From: Terriglobia bacterium
Lineage (GTDB): Bacteria; Acidobacteriota; Terriglobia; Terriglobales; Acidobacteriaceae
Assembly (NCBI GenBank): GCA_021325035.1
Contig: JAJPHW010000064.1
Coordinates: forward strand, 1-47,024
Length of the DNA: 47,024 nt
Direction: 5' to 3'
Shown: positions 33,707 through 41,524 of the stretch, in pieces
How positions within the stretch are numbered: position 1 is the stretch's first letter
Layout of the letters: every line of letters starts with the position of its first letter
The notes under the pieces: model-generated
Told to the model about the DNA's origin: nothing
Seen by the model: only the letters and a program-made list of their open reading frames with translations
Databases searched by the model: none
Made by a program: the position numbers and the translations under genes

Positions 33707-34699
33707 ATGCAGCCGACCCTGGCCATTTCAAAAGACACTCTTCGTATTGACGCCGCTGCGGAAGTTGCGCACATCACGGCCGCCATCCGCGAAACCGTCG
33801 TCCACCAGCTTCACCGCAAAGGTGCGGTCGTCGGAGTTTCCGGTGGAATTGACAGTTCAGTCGTGGCATTTCTCTGCGCTCGTGCACTGGGCAAAGAACG
33901 CGTGCAGATTCTCTTTACACCTGAATCCGATTCTTCTTCCGACAGTTTGCGCTTGGGCCGCATGGTCGCCGACGCCCTCGGAGCCGATTCTCAACTGGAA
34001 GACATCGCCCCGATTCTGAAGGCAGCGGGATGCTACGAACGGCGCGATGCTGCCATTCGCCGCGTGGTGCCCGAATACGGCCCGGGATGGAAAAGCAAAA
34101 TCGTCCTCCCCGATCTGCTGACTTCCGGGCAGTATCCTATTTTTTCAGTCGTAGTGCAGTCACCTTCGGGAGAACGCAAGCAGATACGCCTCACCGCCGA
34201 AGCCTATCTCGGAATTCTCGCTGCCACCAATCTCAAGCAGCGCACGCGCAAGCTGATCGAATACTATTACGCGGATTTAAAGCATTATGCCGTCGCTGGC
34301 ACACCCAACCGTCTCGAATACGACCAGGGCTTCTTTGTGAAATATGGAGACGGTGCAGCCGACTTCAAACCGATTGCGCATCTTTACAAGTCGCAGGTGT
34401 TCCAGCTCGCAGCCTATCTCGGCGTCCCCAGAGAAATCCAGGAGCGGACTCCTACGACGGATACATACTCGCTGGAGCAAACCCAGGAAGAGTTCTACTT
34501 CTCGCTGCCGCTCGAAAAAATGGATTTGTGCCTCTACGGCAAAAATAATGCCATTCCCGCGGCGGCCCTTGCTCCCGCCGTCGGCATTCCAGAGGCGCAG
34601 GTCGAACGCATGTACAGCATGATCGAATCCAAGCGCAATGCCACCCGCTATCTGCATCTCGCGCCTGTATTGATGTCGCCCGTTCCTGAAATCGAATAG
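33707..34699 (+). CDS. NadE-like ATP pyrophosphatase (NAD synthase family) in biosynthetic context
   Basis: 330 aa against ~270 for simple ammonia-dependent NadE. The PP-loop is V-S-G-G-I-D-S-S and the conserved K-Y-G-D-G-A-A-D-F-K-P-I-A-H-L-Y-K-S-Q-V segment is NadE-like. There is no glutaminase domain, so ammonia would come from elsewhere, plausibly the adjacent amidotransferase. An extra ~50 residues (~120-170) sit in the middle. NAD synthase activity is possible, but its place between an ACP and an AMP ligase argues for a specialised amide or amidine-forming role in this pathway (inference). Confidence 0.8.
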   Translation: MQPTLAISKDTLRIDAAAEVAHITAAIRETVVHQLHRKGAVVGVSGGIDSSVVAFLCARALGKERVQILFTPESDSSSDSLRLGRMVADALGADSQLEDIAPILKAAGCYERRDAAIRRVVPEYGPGWKSKIVLPDLLTSGQYPIFSVVVQSPSGERKQIRLTAEAYLGILAATNLKQRTRKLIEYYYADLKHYAVAGTPNRLEYDQGFFVKYGDGAADFKPIAHLYKSQVFQLAAYLGVPREIQERTPTTDTYSLEQTQEEFYFSLPLEKMDLCLYGKNNAIPAAALAPAVGIPEAQVERMYSMIESKRNATRYLHLAPVLMSPVPEIE

Positions 34700-34713
34700 T
34701 TCACAAAATACTC

Positions 34714-36276
34714 GTGGTCAGTGTTCTTACACAATCCGCCGCAGCCGCGTCCCCGCGTTCGCATGCTGCCAACGTAGCTGATTTCCTGCTCGCGGGAAAA
34801 GATCCCGCGCGAACTGCACTGCTCACGTTGCAGGAATCGTTCACTTACGGCCAACTGCAATCGGCGGTGGCAGCCATCGCAGAATTCTTGCGGGCCAATG
34901 GCGGCGCCAAAGGAGATCGTGTTCTCCTTCTAGCTGACAACTCTTTTTTCTGGATCGTGTCCTATCTCGGAACTCTTCGCGCCGGACTCGTTGCAGTGCC
35001 TCTTCCAACCACCATCGAACCGGAGAACCTGGGGCACATTGTTCAACTTGCGGAACCGCGATTTGCATTTTTGCAAGAGAAGTCTGCGGCCTTTGCACAG
35101 CAGCTTTCGAATGTCTTAATCGTCAGCGACGCAAAGAAATCTTTGACGCCCGGTTTGGTCAATTTCCATACGCTGCTCGATCATGACGCGATAAGTTTTG
35201 CTGATGGCAGCCGCTTGCCGGAAGCCAGCGCAGCCGACCTCGCCGCTCTCATGTTTACGTCCGGTTCTACCGGCAAGCCCCGCGGTGTCATGATTTCGCA
35301 TGGCAACATCATCGCCAACACCAAGTCCATCATTCCCTGTTTGAATCTGACGGCGAAAGACCGCGTCATGGCGGTGCTTCCCTTCTATTACTGCTTCGGC
35401 GCTTCCCTGCTTCACACTCATTTGCGCGTGGGCGCAAGCGTGGTAACCGATTCGCGCTTCATGTACCCGGACAAAGTTTTGCAACGTATGGTCGAAACCG
35501 AGTGCACCGGCTTTGCCGGCGTGCCCAGCCATTTCCAGATTCTGCTGCGCAAATCCAGCCTTCCCCGCATGACTTTTCCCCATCTTCGCTACGTGCAACA
35601 GGCTGGCGGGCATCTGGCCCCGGTTTTTGTTCGGGAACTGGCAAAGACCCTTCCCGATGTAGAAATTTTCCTCATGTACGGTCAGACAGAAGCAACAGCC
35701 CGCCTCACCTGTCTTTCTCCGGATCTCGTAACCGAAAGACCAAATTCCATCGGCAAGGCCATTCCCGGGGTAAAAATTCGCGTCGTGAACGAAGCTGGCT
35801 ATGACGTTCCGCTTGGCGAATCCGGCGAGATCGTTGCTGAAGGAAGTAACGTCGCGCTTGGCTACTGGCATGATCGCGAGGCCACGGCCACGACTTTCCG
35901 CAATAAGGTCCTCCATACCGGTGACATCGCAACCATCGATAAAGATGGCTTTCTATATCTTCTCGACCGCACCCGCGATTTTGTAAAGTGCGGCGGCGAA
36001 CGCGTCAGTTGTCAGGCCCTGGAAGAACAGTTGCTCGAATTTGACGGATTGCTCGAAGCCGCAGTCATCGGCATTCCCGATGAAGTGCTTGGCGAAGCCA
36101 TTCAAGCCTTCGTCGTTCCCCGCGATTTTCAGTCCACAGATTTTGAAGATCAGTTGCGTCAATTCTGCAAATTGAATATTCCGTTGAAGTTGAATCCTAA
36201 AGTTTTTGTGAAGTTGCAGTCTCTTCCCAAAAACAGCGCAGGCAAAGTGCTCAAGCCGGCTTTGCGCAAGATGTAG
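34714..36276 (+). CDS. AMP-dependent acyl-CoA/ACP ligase
   Basis: 520 aa from GTG 34714, with no clear SD. ANL-superfamily motifs: M-F-T-S-G-S-T-G-K-P-R-G, Y-G-Q-T-E-A-T-A-R-L, H-T-G-D-I-A, D-R-T-R-D-F-V-K-C-G-G-E-R-V-S and the catalytic Lys in N-S-A-G-K-V-L-K. It lacks a carrier domain and sits apart from the NRPS A domains in sequence style, closer to fatty-acid or aryl acid ligases. It would activate a carboxylic acid as adenylate and pass it to the ACP at 33422-33697. The substrate is unknown. A comparable ligase is part of exosortase-A EPS loci. Confidence 0.9.
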   Translation: MVSVLTQSAAAASPRSHAANVADFLLAGKDPARTALLTLQESFTYGQLQSAVAAIAEFLRANGGAKGDRVLLLADNSFFWIVSYLGTLRAGLVAVPLPTTIEPENLGHIVQLAEPRFAFLQEKSAAFAQQLSNVLIVSDAKKSLTPGLVNFHTLLDHDAISFADGSRLPEASAADLAALMFTSGSTGKPRGVMISHGNIIANTKSIIPCLNLTAKDRVMAVLPFYYCFGASLLHTHLRVGASVVTDSRFMYPDKVLQRMVETECTGFAGVPSHFQILLRKSSLPRMTFPHLRYVQQAGGHLAPVFVRELAKTLPDVEIFLMYGQTEATARLTCLSPDLVTERPNSIGKAIPGVKIRVVNEAGYDVPLGESGEIVAEGSNVALGYWHDREATATTFRNKVLHTGDIATIDKDGFLYLLDRTRDFVKCGGERVSCQALEEQLLEFDGLLEAAVIGIPDEVLGEAIQAFVVPRDFQSTDFEDQLRQFCKLNIPLKLNPKVFVKLQSLPKNSAGKVLKPALRKM

Positions 36277-36379
36277 CTGGCTGGGATTGTCGCGTATCAA
36301 ATCAACATGCAAGCAAGAGCAGCGTAAGCCCCGTTCCCCTTTTTCGCTTAGCGGGCTCAGCATAGATCGGTGAACCATT

Positions 36380-36754
36380 GTGCCCTTAACCACTTCTTCT
36401 CCTGAAACCGTATTCTCGGCATCCAATGCCGACTACTTGATGCCACGGCCGGAGCGCCGCAAGTACCGGCGCTTTCCGTTGCGGCAATCTGCCACTATTC
36501 GCTATAAGAATGCCCTTTCGCCCGATATTCAGGCGTTTACGGTCAATGCCAGCGTGAACAGCGTATATCTCACGTCGGAAGTCGCCATGGCGGAGGGTCG
36601 CGCCGTCCACGTCGCCATATCACTCAAAAAAGACGGTACGGAAACCGTTCGTCTCTATGGCACGGGCACAATCGTGCGTACCGAAACTTTGCCCACCGGA
36701 CGATTTGGAATGGCCATCGCTTTCGAAAAGCCGCTGACTTCGGCAGCCGCCTAA
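36380..36754 (+). CDS. PilZ-domain protein, c-di-GMP motif partly degenerate
   Basis: 124 aa from GTG 36380; ATG 36440 is a shorter option. The PilZ R-x-x-x-R motif appears in R-R-K-Y-R-R-F-P-L. The second motif, normally D/N-x-S-x-x-G, reads N-A-S-V-N-S, so the final Gly is Ser. The rest fits a small beta-barrel (G-T-G-T-I-V-R-T ... G-R-F-G-M-A-I-A-F). PilZ proteins bind c-di-GMP and often control polysaccharide synthesis or export. Its position as the last gene before the strong terminator suggests post-translational control of the locus; weak or lost nucleotide binding is possible. Confidence 0.78.
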   Translation: MPLTTSSPETVFSASNADYLMPRPERRKYRRFPLRQSATIRYKNALSPDIQAFTVNASVNSVYLTSEVAMAEGRAVHVAISLKKDGTETVRLYGTGTIVRTETLPTGRFGMAIAFEKPLTSAAA

Positions 36755-36780
36755 ACCACACAAATTAAAGCTGTATCCAC

Positions 36781-36822
36781 GCCGTTTTTCCCATGCTCTG
36801 CACTGGGAAAAACGGCTTTTTT
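36781..36822 (+). terminator. Strong intrinsic terminator ending the 34.5 kb block
   Basis: A 13-bp perfect stem (36781-36793 with 36804-36816), 10-nt loop, then six T. It lies 27 nt after the PilZ stop and marks the end of the co-directional block. Confidence 0.92.
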
Positions 36823-36962
36823 GTTTTATGGGCATTTCTACCATTTGTGTTAGAAATGTTAGTCCCTGTAACGCAACTATTTGCTTCGTAGTGGGTTCTG
36901 TCAATTACTCGCAATTTTCTAGTCCGTAAAACTAAAGTGATTTATTTGGAGAAGTAACAAGT

Positions 36963-38597
36963 ATGCGTAGCCTCCCCTATGTTTTACTGTGCGCTGGCTT
37001 GTGCCTGGTTCTCGCCTCCTGCGGCGGAAGCAGTTCTTCCGACGCGACCAAGGCCAAAGTCAACACAAGCACTGCGATAACTTCCTCCGCGAACCCGTCT
37101 GTGCCTGGGGAAGTCGCGACTTTCATCGCCAGAGTGAAACCGAATGGTAGTGGCACTCCGACCGGCTCGGTCACGTTCTCGGATGGCTCCAACACTCTTG
37201 GTTCATCCACGTTGAACGGAAGCGGTGTTGCTACACTCTCCGCCTCAAACCTGAGCGTGGGCTCACATAGCATCTCTGCGTCTTACCAGGGAGACAACAG
37301 CTTTCTCGCCAGTTCCTCCTCTACCGTGACGCAAGTCGTGCAAAACGCGCCCGCCGGCTCCATTTCACCCAACTTCTTCGCATTGGACATGGGCCACATG
37401 CCCCCTAATGAACCGTGGCCTACTCAATTAGCCATTAATTTCGCGGTCTGGCGTTCTTTGGGTTCGACCCTGCGTTGGAGTGATCTTGCCACATGTGACG
37501 GTGGCACCGACCCAACCAGCTCTTGCTATTCATGGTCGTCATTCGACAATTGGATTAACACCGCAACCTCATTCGGACAGCAAGTTCTTTACACCGCGTA
37601 TTACACACCGTCGTCGCTATCGTCTAATCCCGGCGGCGCCTGTCAGTCACAAGGAACTGGCGGTTGTTATCCTCCCAATGATGTGGAAAATGGCGACGCG
37701 CATTGGAAGAATTTCCTGATTGCTCTTTACACCCATGTGCAGGGTCTGCCGCCGGTGCAGGTGAACGGCACCAACAATACCGCCCAGCCGCACATCGCAT
37801 TCTGGGAGTGTTGGAATGAACCGGACGTCACCACGGAATACAACGGAACCCTCGCTGATCTGCATACGCTGTGCAACGACATGCATGACGCGATCGCGCC
37901 CCTTGATCCCACCGCGAAATTCACCTCACCCGCGCCGGCAGAAGATAAGCAGGTAGCTCCCTGGCTGCAAGCCTGGATTACGGGCACCGGCTACGATCCC
38001 ACGAAAGTGGACATCATCGCCTTCCACGGTTATGTGCAAAGCCAGATTCCGGAAGATATCTTCAACGACATTCTCGCCCCGCTCAGCGCCTTTATTCCGC
38101 AGACTGGAAAACCGTTGTGGGACACCGAAGGCAGCGATCTTATCGGCCTTCAGCCTCTTGCCGACCCGGACATGCACGCGGCTTTCTACGCGCGCTACGC
38201 CTTGATTCAGCAATCGAATAGTGTGGCCACGTTCTCATATTGGGGCTATGACTTCGGCAATGGCGACAATTTGATTAATAATCCCGCTACGCCGCAAGCC
38301 TCTCCGAATAAAGCTGGCATGGCGTGGCAGCAAATTTATGACTGGACTGTAGGATCGGTATTTACATCTCCCTGCCATCCCACGGGAACAGTTTGGCAAT
38401 GCGCCTTGACCAACAGCAGCAGCGTTCCCACGCTTGTGGTTTGGGACACCTCGCAATCCTGTTCCAACGGAAATTGCACAACCAGCAGTTTCACCGCGCC
38501 CTCCGGCTTTACCACGTACATTGATCTGGCTGGCAACAGCACAACAATTTCTGGCGGAGTCGTGCCCATTGGCGCCAAACCTGTTTTGCTGCAATGA
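36963..38597 (+). CDS. Lipoprotein with Ig-like domain and glycoside hydrolase-like domain
   Basis: 544 aa. A lipoprotein signal ends L-A-S-C-G-G (lipid-modified Cys ~20). A Ser-rich linker leads to an Ig-like repeat (~45-125: G-T-P-T-G-S-V-T-F-S-D-G), then a TIM-barrel glycoside hydrolase-like domain (~137-544) of the GH39-like kind. The candidate acid/base is Glu286 in W-E-C-W-N-E-P-D and the candidate nucleophile Glu389 in W-D-T-E-G-S. Anchored outside the cell, it may trim or remodel the locus polysaccharide. It is a paralogue of the next gene. An SD (GGAG at 36947-36950) precedes the ATG. Confidence 0.82.
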   Translation: MRSLPYVLLCAGLCLVLASCGGSSSSDATKAKVNTSTAITSSANPSVPGEVATFIARVKPNGSGTPTGSVTFSDGSNTLGSSTLNGSGVATLSASNLSVGSHSISASYQGDNSFLASSSSTVTQVVQNAPAGSISPNFFALDMGHMPPNEPWPTQLAINFAVWRSLGSTLRWSDLATCDGGTDPTSSCYSWSSFDNWINTATSFGQQVLYTAYYTPSSLSSNPGGACQSQGTGGCYPPNDVENGDAHWKNFLIALYTHVQGLPPVQVNGTNNTAQPHIAFWECWNEPDVTTEYNGTLADLHTLCNDMHDAIAPLDPTAKFTSPAPAEDKQVAPWLQAWITGTGYDPTKVDIIAFHGYVQSQIPEDIFNDILAPLSAFIPQTGKPLWDTEGSDLIGLQPLADPDMHAAFYARYALIQQSNSVATFSYWGYDFGNGDNLINNPATPQASPNKAGMAWQQIYDWTVGSVFTSPCHPTGTVWQCALTNSSSVPTLVVWDTSQSCSNGNCTTSSFTAPSGFTTYIDLAGNSTTISGGVVPIGAKPVLLQ

Positions 38598-38612
38598 TTT
38601 TGCTGTCTCCCA

Positions 38613-38640
38613 CGGGCGGATGCTCCCATCCGCCCGCTTT
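38613..38640 (+). terminator. Intrinsic terminator between the two glycoside hydrolase-like genes
   Basis: CGGGCGGATG (38613-38622) pairs perfectly with CATCCGCCCG (38627-38636) around a 4-nt loop. CTTTTCTTTC follows. Confidence 0.85.
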
Positions 38641-38673
38641 TCTTTCCGTCATCTCTCCACCTACAATCGAGCG

Positions 38674-40113
38674 ATGCGTTACCACCGCCTTTCTTATGCC
38701 CTGTTTCTAACAGCATGGATGTTTTGCGCGGCTTCCCTGTACGCGCAGCAAATTACACGCAATTTCTTCGCCCTCGACATGAACAAGACCTCGCATGTTG
38801 GAGGGCAGCAATCTCCCTGGCCCAATGAATGTTGCCGCAGTGGCTCGCTCACGGTGGATTTCGGCGTATGGCGTAGCTTGGGCGCCCAGGTAAATTGGGA
38901 CCAGATTGCCGTGGGCTCAAACTTTCATGGGGCCAACTGTCCCCCGCGTCGCGGAGCTGACCCGCAAGACCCTTGTTATCGCTGGGAACGCCTTGACGGA
39001 TATCTGCGCCAGGCAGCCGCTCACCATCAGGAAGTGATTTATACCGTTACTGATACACCGAACTTCGCCAACGGAAACACCAGCAGCGAGTTCCCTCCCT
39101 CTGATGTGGATGGCAACGACCAGTATCTGAAAGATTTCATCACTGCCGCCTATCGCCATGTGACCGCGAATGGCTGGCACATCAAATATTGGGAATGCTG
39201 GAACGAGCCCGACGTGCGCAACGAGTACAAAGGCTCCATGCAGCAACTGGCCAATATGTGCCGCGACATTCACAACACCATCAAGGCCCTGGATTCTTCC
39301 GCGCAGGTGATTTCTCCGCCTTTTACTTCGACCGCCATTCTCGGTTATCGGCGTGTGATTGATTCCGAACGTTGCTCCGATGACGATTGCAGCTTGATGC
39401 AACGTTATCTCGCCGCAGGAGGCAGCCAGTATGCCGACATCATCGGCTACCACGGCTATGCTTTCCCTGATCCGGTCGATCCGCTTTTCGACAGCAAACT
39501 GCCGCGTGAGTCCATTCGGGTGAATGTGCCCGATCTGGTAAATGCGGTAAACGCAATCGTGCGCCGCACCGGCAATCAGGGAAAACCCATCTGGATGACC
39601 GAAGGCGGAGATGATTTGCCGCCGACTTCACAAGATGCGCTATCGAATGACGACCGGCATGCTGCCTTTGTCGGGCGTTATCTGCTGCAATTCATGGGGC
39701 GGGGCACTTCGCTCATCACCTGGTATGGTTGGGACTTCGGAGGGCCGCACGCACTTCTTGCCAACCACACCGGCATTCCTGACGACCGCCTTAACAAAGG
39801 CGGCCTTGCTTTCCGAGAAATTTACGATTGGACGGTTGGCCGGGGCGCAACCATGGTTCGAGCGTGTACGCCAAGAGACACGATTTATACCTGCACGCTG
39901 AAAGATTCCAAGGGCAAAACCATGCTGGCGATGTACGACACATCGAAAGATTGCAGCGGATCATCCGCTTGTGAAATAACCATGCAAAGGGTGCCCGCGG
40001 AGTTCACCCAATGGACGGACTTGGAGGGCGGAGTTCATCCCATTTCGGGAGGAATGGCGCCCATTGGACGGAAACCTATTCTGCTGGAAGCAGTTACGAC
40101 GAAATCGCGGTAA
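38674..40113 (+). CDS. Secreted glycoside hydrolase-like protein (paralogue of preceding gene)
   Basis: 479 aa. The ATG at 38674 directly precedes a classical signal peptide (cleavage near S-L-Y-A-Q-Q); the longer upstream frame runs through the terminator and is rejected. The whole mature protein matches the catalytic half of the previous gene: N-F-F-A-L-D-M, V-W-R-S-L-G, W-E-C-W-N-E-P-D-V (Glu178), W-M-T-E-G-G (Glu310), I-S-G-G ... P-I-G-x-K-P. The Ig-like domain and lipobox are absent, so this copy is soluble while its partner is anchored. It probably arose by tandem duplication. The substrate is unknown. Confidence 0.82.
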   Translation: MRYHRLSYALFLTAWMFCAASLYAQQITRNFFALDMNKTSHVGGQQSPWPNECCRSGSLTVDFGVWRSLGAQVNWDQIAVGSNFHGANCPPRRGADPQDPCYRWERLDGYLRQAAAHHQEVIYTVTDTPNFANGNTSSEFPPSDVDGNDQYLKDFITAAYRHVTANGWHIKYWECWNEPDVRNEYKGSMQQLANMCRDIHNTIKALDSSAQVISPPFTSTAILGYRRVIDSERCSDDDCSLMQRYLAAGGSQYADIIGYHGYAFPDPVDPLFDSKLPRESIRVNVPDLVNAVNAIVRRTGNQGKPIWMTEGGDDLPPTSQDALSNDDRHAAFVGRYLLQFMGRGTSLITWYGWDFGGPHALLANHTGIPDDRLNKGGLAFREIYDWTVGRGATMVRACTPRDTIYTCTLKDSKGKTMLAMYDTSKDCSGSSACEITMQRVPAEFTQWTDLEGGVHPISGGMAPIGRKPILLEAVTTKSR

Positions 40114-40266
40114 AAAGCGCAAAATTATCAGCTTCCAGGCTGGCTGCCGCCCATTGGATAGCCCTCCAAATCCACCCTTAAATGGCCCCAGAATGCCCCA
40201 GGATCGACGATCGCATCCCAAGTCACCCTTGAGGCCATTTCCGGCCCCGAATCGCTCATATCGCCT

Positions 40267-40458
40267 TTAAATTAGGCTAGCGAGAGTTTCCCATTTTGGG
40301 ACAGAATTGTACTTACAATCGGAGGTAAATATAACCAGCCTCCTTCTATTGCTTCTTCTCACCTTTACAACTTTGTCTTTGGGAACGATGAAGAGGGCTT
40401 TCATGCCTTCTTCAAAGTTCTCAGTTGCTTTTGATCCTTCGATGGATTCGGGCTTCAT
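40267..40458 (-). CDS. Small hypothetical protein
   Basis: 63 aa. The start is chosen at 40458 because its ATG overlaps the stop of the upstream minus-strand gene by 4 nt (ATGA), a coupling signal; in-frame ATGs at 40467 and 40482 are alternatives. The first half (M-K-P-E-S-I-E-G ... F-E-E-G-M-K-A-L-F-I-V-P-K) is acidic, and residues ~27-39 are Lys/Arg-rich. It reminds me of short uncharacterised proteins ending in a V-P-K motif that recur in Acidobacteriota, but I cannot name a family. Confidence 0.5.
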   Translation of the reverse strand: MKPESIEGSKATENFEEGMKALFIVPKDKVVKVRRSNRRRLVIFTSDCKYNSVPKWETLASLI

Positions 40459-41366
40459 GTGTTCCATCCAGATATAAGCCAATCTGGAAGTTTCTTCTTG
40501 TCTCCCTTAAACGTGTCTAAGCAAAAAGGTTCTTTGGAATTCATAGGAACCCCAATCCAATTAAACTTATCTGCGCCCTTTATAGCCTTGAATCTAAAAA
40601 ATTTCTGGACTTCAATATCAGGGTAATCCTCCAAGCTATACCAAAAAATCACTGCCACATCTGCACAATAGGTTGATGGTTTGAAGTGAAACCAGGATAA
40701 ACAGTCATTACTCTCAGCATCGCCTCCTCGATCAAGGATGGAACTAGCATCAATGCGGTCTAGATGCGGCCCTCCTATGACTCGTTTATTCCCGTTCTCA
40801 TCTCTTGTGGATTCAATCCCTGCTTCAAAGCTTGTTCCATCCACGCCCACTGCGAATTTGGTGTAACAGAAAATTCCGTGGTGCTTACTAATCTTGTGAG
40901 TCCCATGGTTAGTTACGGTAAAAAACGTATTCATGGGGTCATCTTCCGCGCCGTTTGGTATAAAGTGTTCGACAGTTAGATTCTGAAACGTATCGGCGTG
41001 AAATTTTTGCCGCTTGTCGTAATTCGTTATCCATATGCACGCAACCACCAAAAGGATGACGATTGCCGACCCTCCCCACTCCCAAACACAATAGCTCCTC
41101 GCGGCAGCAGCAAGTCTGTCGGGATGTCGCTGCATATCCCGTTTCTGCATATTACGCCGACGCTTCCTGAGGACATCAGAAGACAGCCAAAACAGGAGCA
41201 AGTAAGCACCAAACAGAACGAAAAAGACATATGCAAGAAGATAGCTCTCAGCTATTGCCATGCTGACACCGAAACTGATGAGGATGGCGAGTATGACTGA
41301 AGCGAACTTCCAGTCAAGCAAGGGGTGACCTTTTCGTATTTTTGTTAGTAAGGGCGAAGGAGGCAT
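40455..41366 (-). CDS. Hypothetical membrane protein with large soluble domain
   Basis: 303 aa. Two adjacent helices (~20-40 and ~42-62), a basic stretch (R-K-R-R-R-N-M-Q-K-R), a third helix (~97-113), and then a ~190-residue soluble region with T-V-T-N-H-G, a few Cys and an Asp/Trp-rich core. The family is not recognised; the soluble part looks like an all-beta domain. Base composition is more AT-rich than the neighbouring EPS genes, so horizontal acquisition is possible. It is coupled by a 4-nt overlap to the small downstream gene. Confidence 0.65.
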   Translation of the reverse strand: MPPSPLLTKIRKGHPLLDWKFASVILAILISFGVSMAIAESYLLAYVFFVLFGAYLLLFWLSSDVLRKRRRNMQKRDMQRHPDRLAAAARSYCVWEWGGSAIVILLVVACIWITNYDKRQKFHADTFQNLTVEHFIPNGAEDDPMNTFFTVTNHGTHKISKHHGIFCYTKFAVGVDGTSFEAGIESTRDENGNKRVIGGPHLDRIDASSILDRGGDAESNDCLSWFHFKPSTYCADVAVIFWYSLEDYPDIEVQKFFRFKAIKGADKFNWIGVPMNSKEPFCLDTFKGDKKKLPDWLISGWNT

Positions 41367-41475
41367 GACGCAAGTATGCAGGAACCTGCAACGTGTGGAA
41401 AGTATATAAATACTCAGAATTGTACTTACGAACGGATACGCTTGGGGGATGGATTTACGCTGGTAGAAAATAATT

Positions 41476-41498
41476 AAGGCGGGGTTTTCACCCGCCTT
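41476..41498 (-). terminator. Terminator of the Vgb-like gene
   Basis: An 8-bp stem (41476-41483 with 41491-41498) and 7-nt loop. On the minus strand it is followed by TAATTATTTT. It lies 27 bp beyond the stop of the minus-strand gene at 41525. Confidence 0.75.
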
Positions 41499-41524
41499 TG
41501 TTTTGGATAGAGATGGTTTAAATA

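Noticed and set aside
35116-35916. 266-codon frame antisense to the AMP ligase
   Set aside because: The plus-strand frame has all ANL motifs; the antisense frame has none and no RBS.
38434-38673. Upstream extension of the second glycoside hydrolase-like gene
   Set aside because: It crosses the previous gene and its terminator. The ATG at 38674 is followed by a proper signal peptide.
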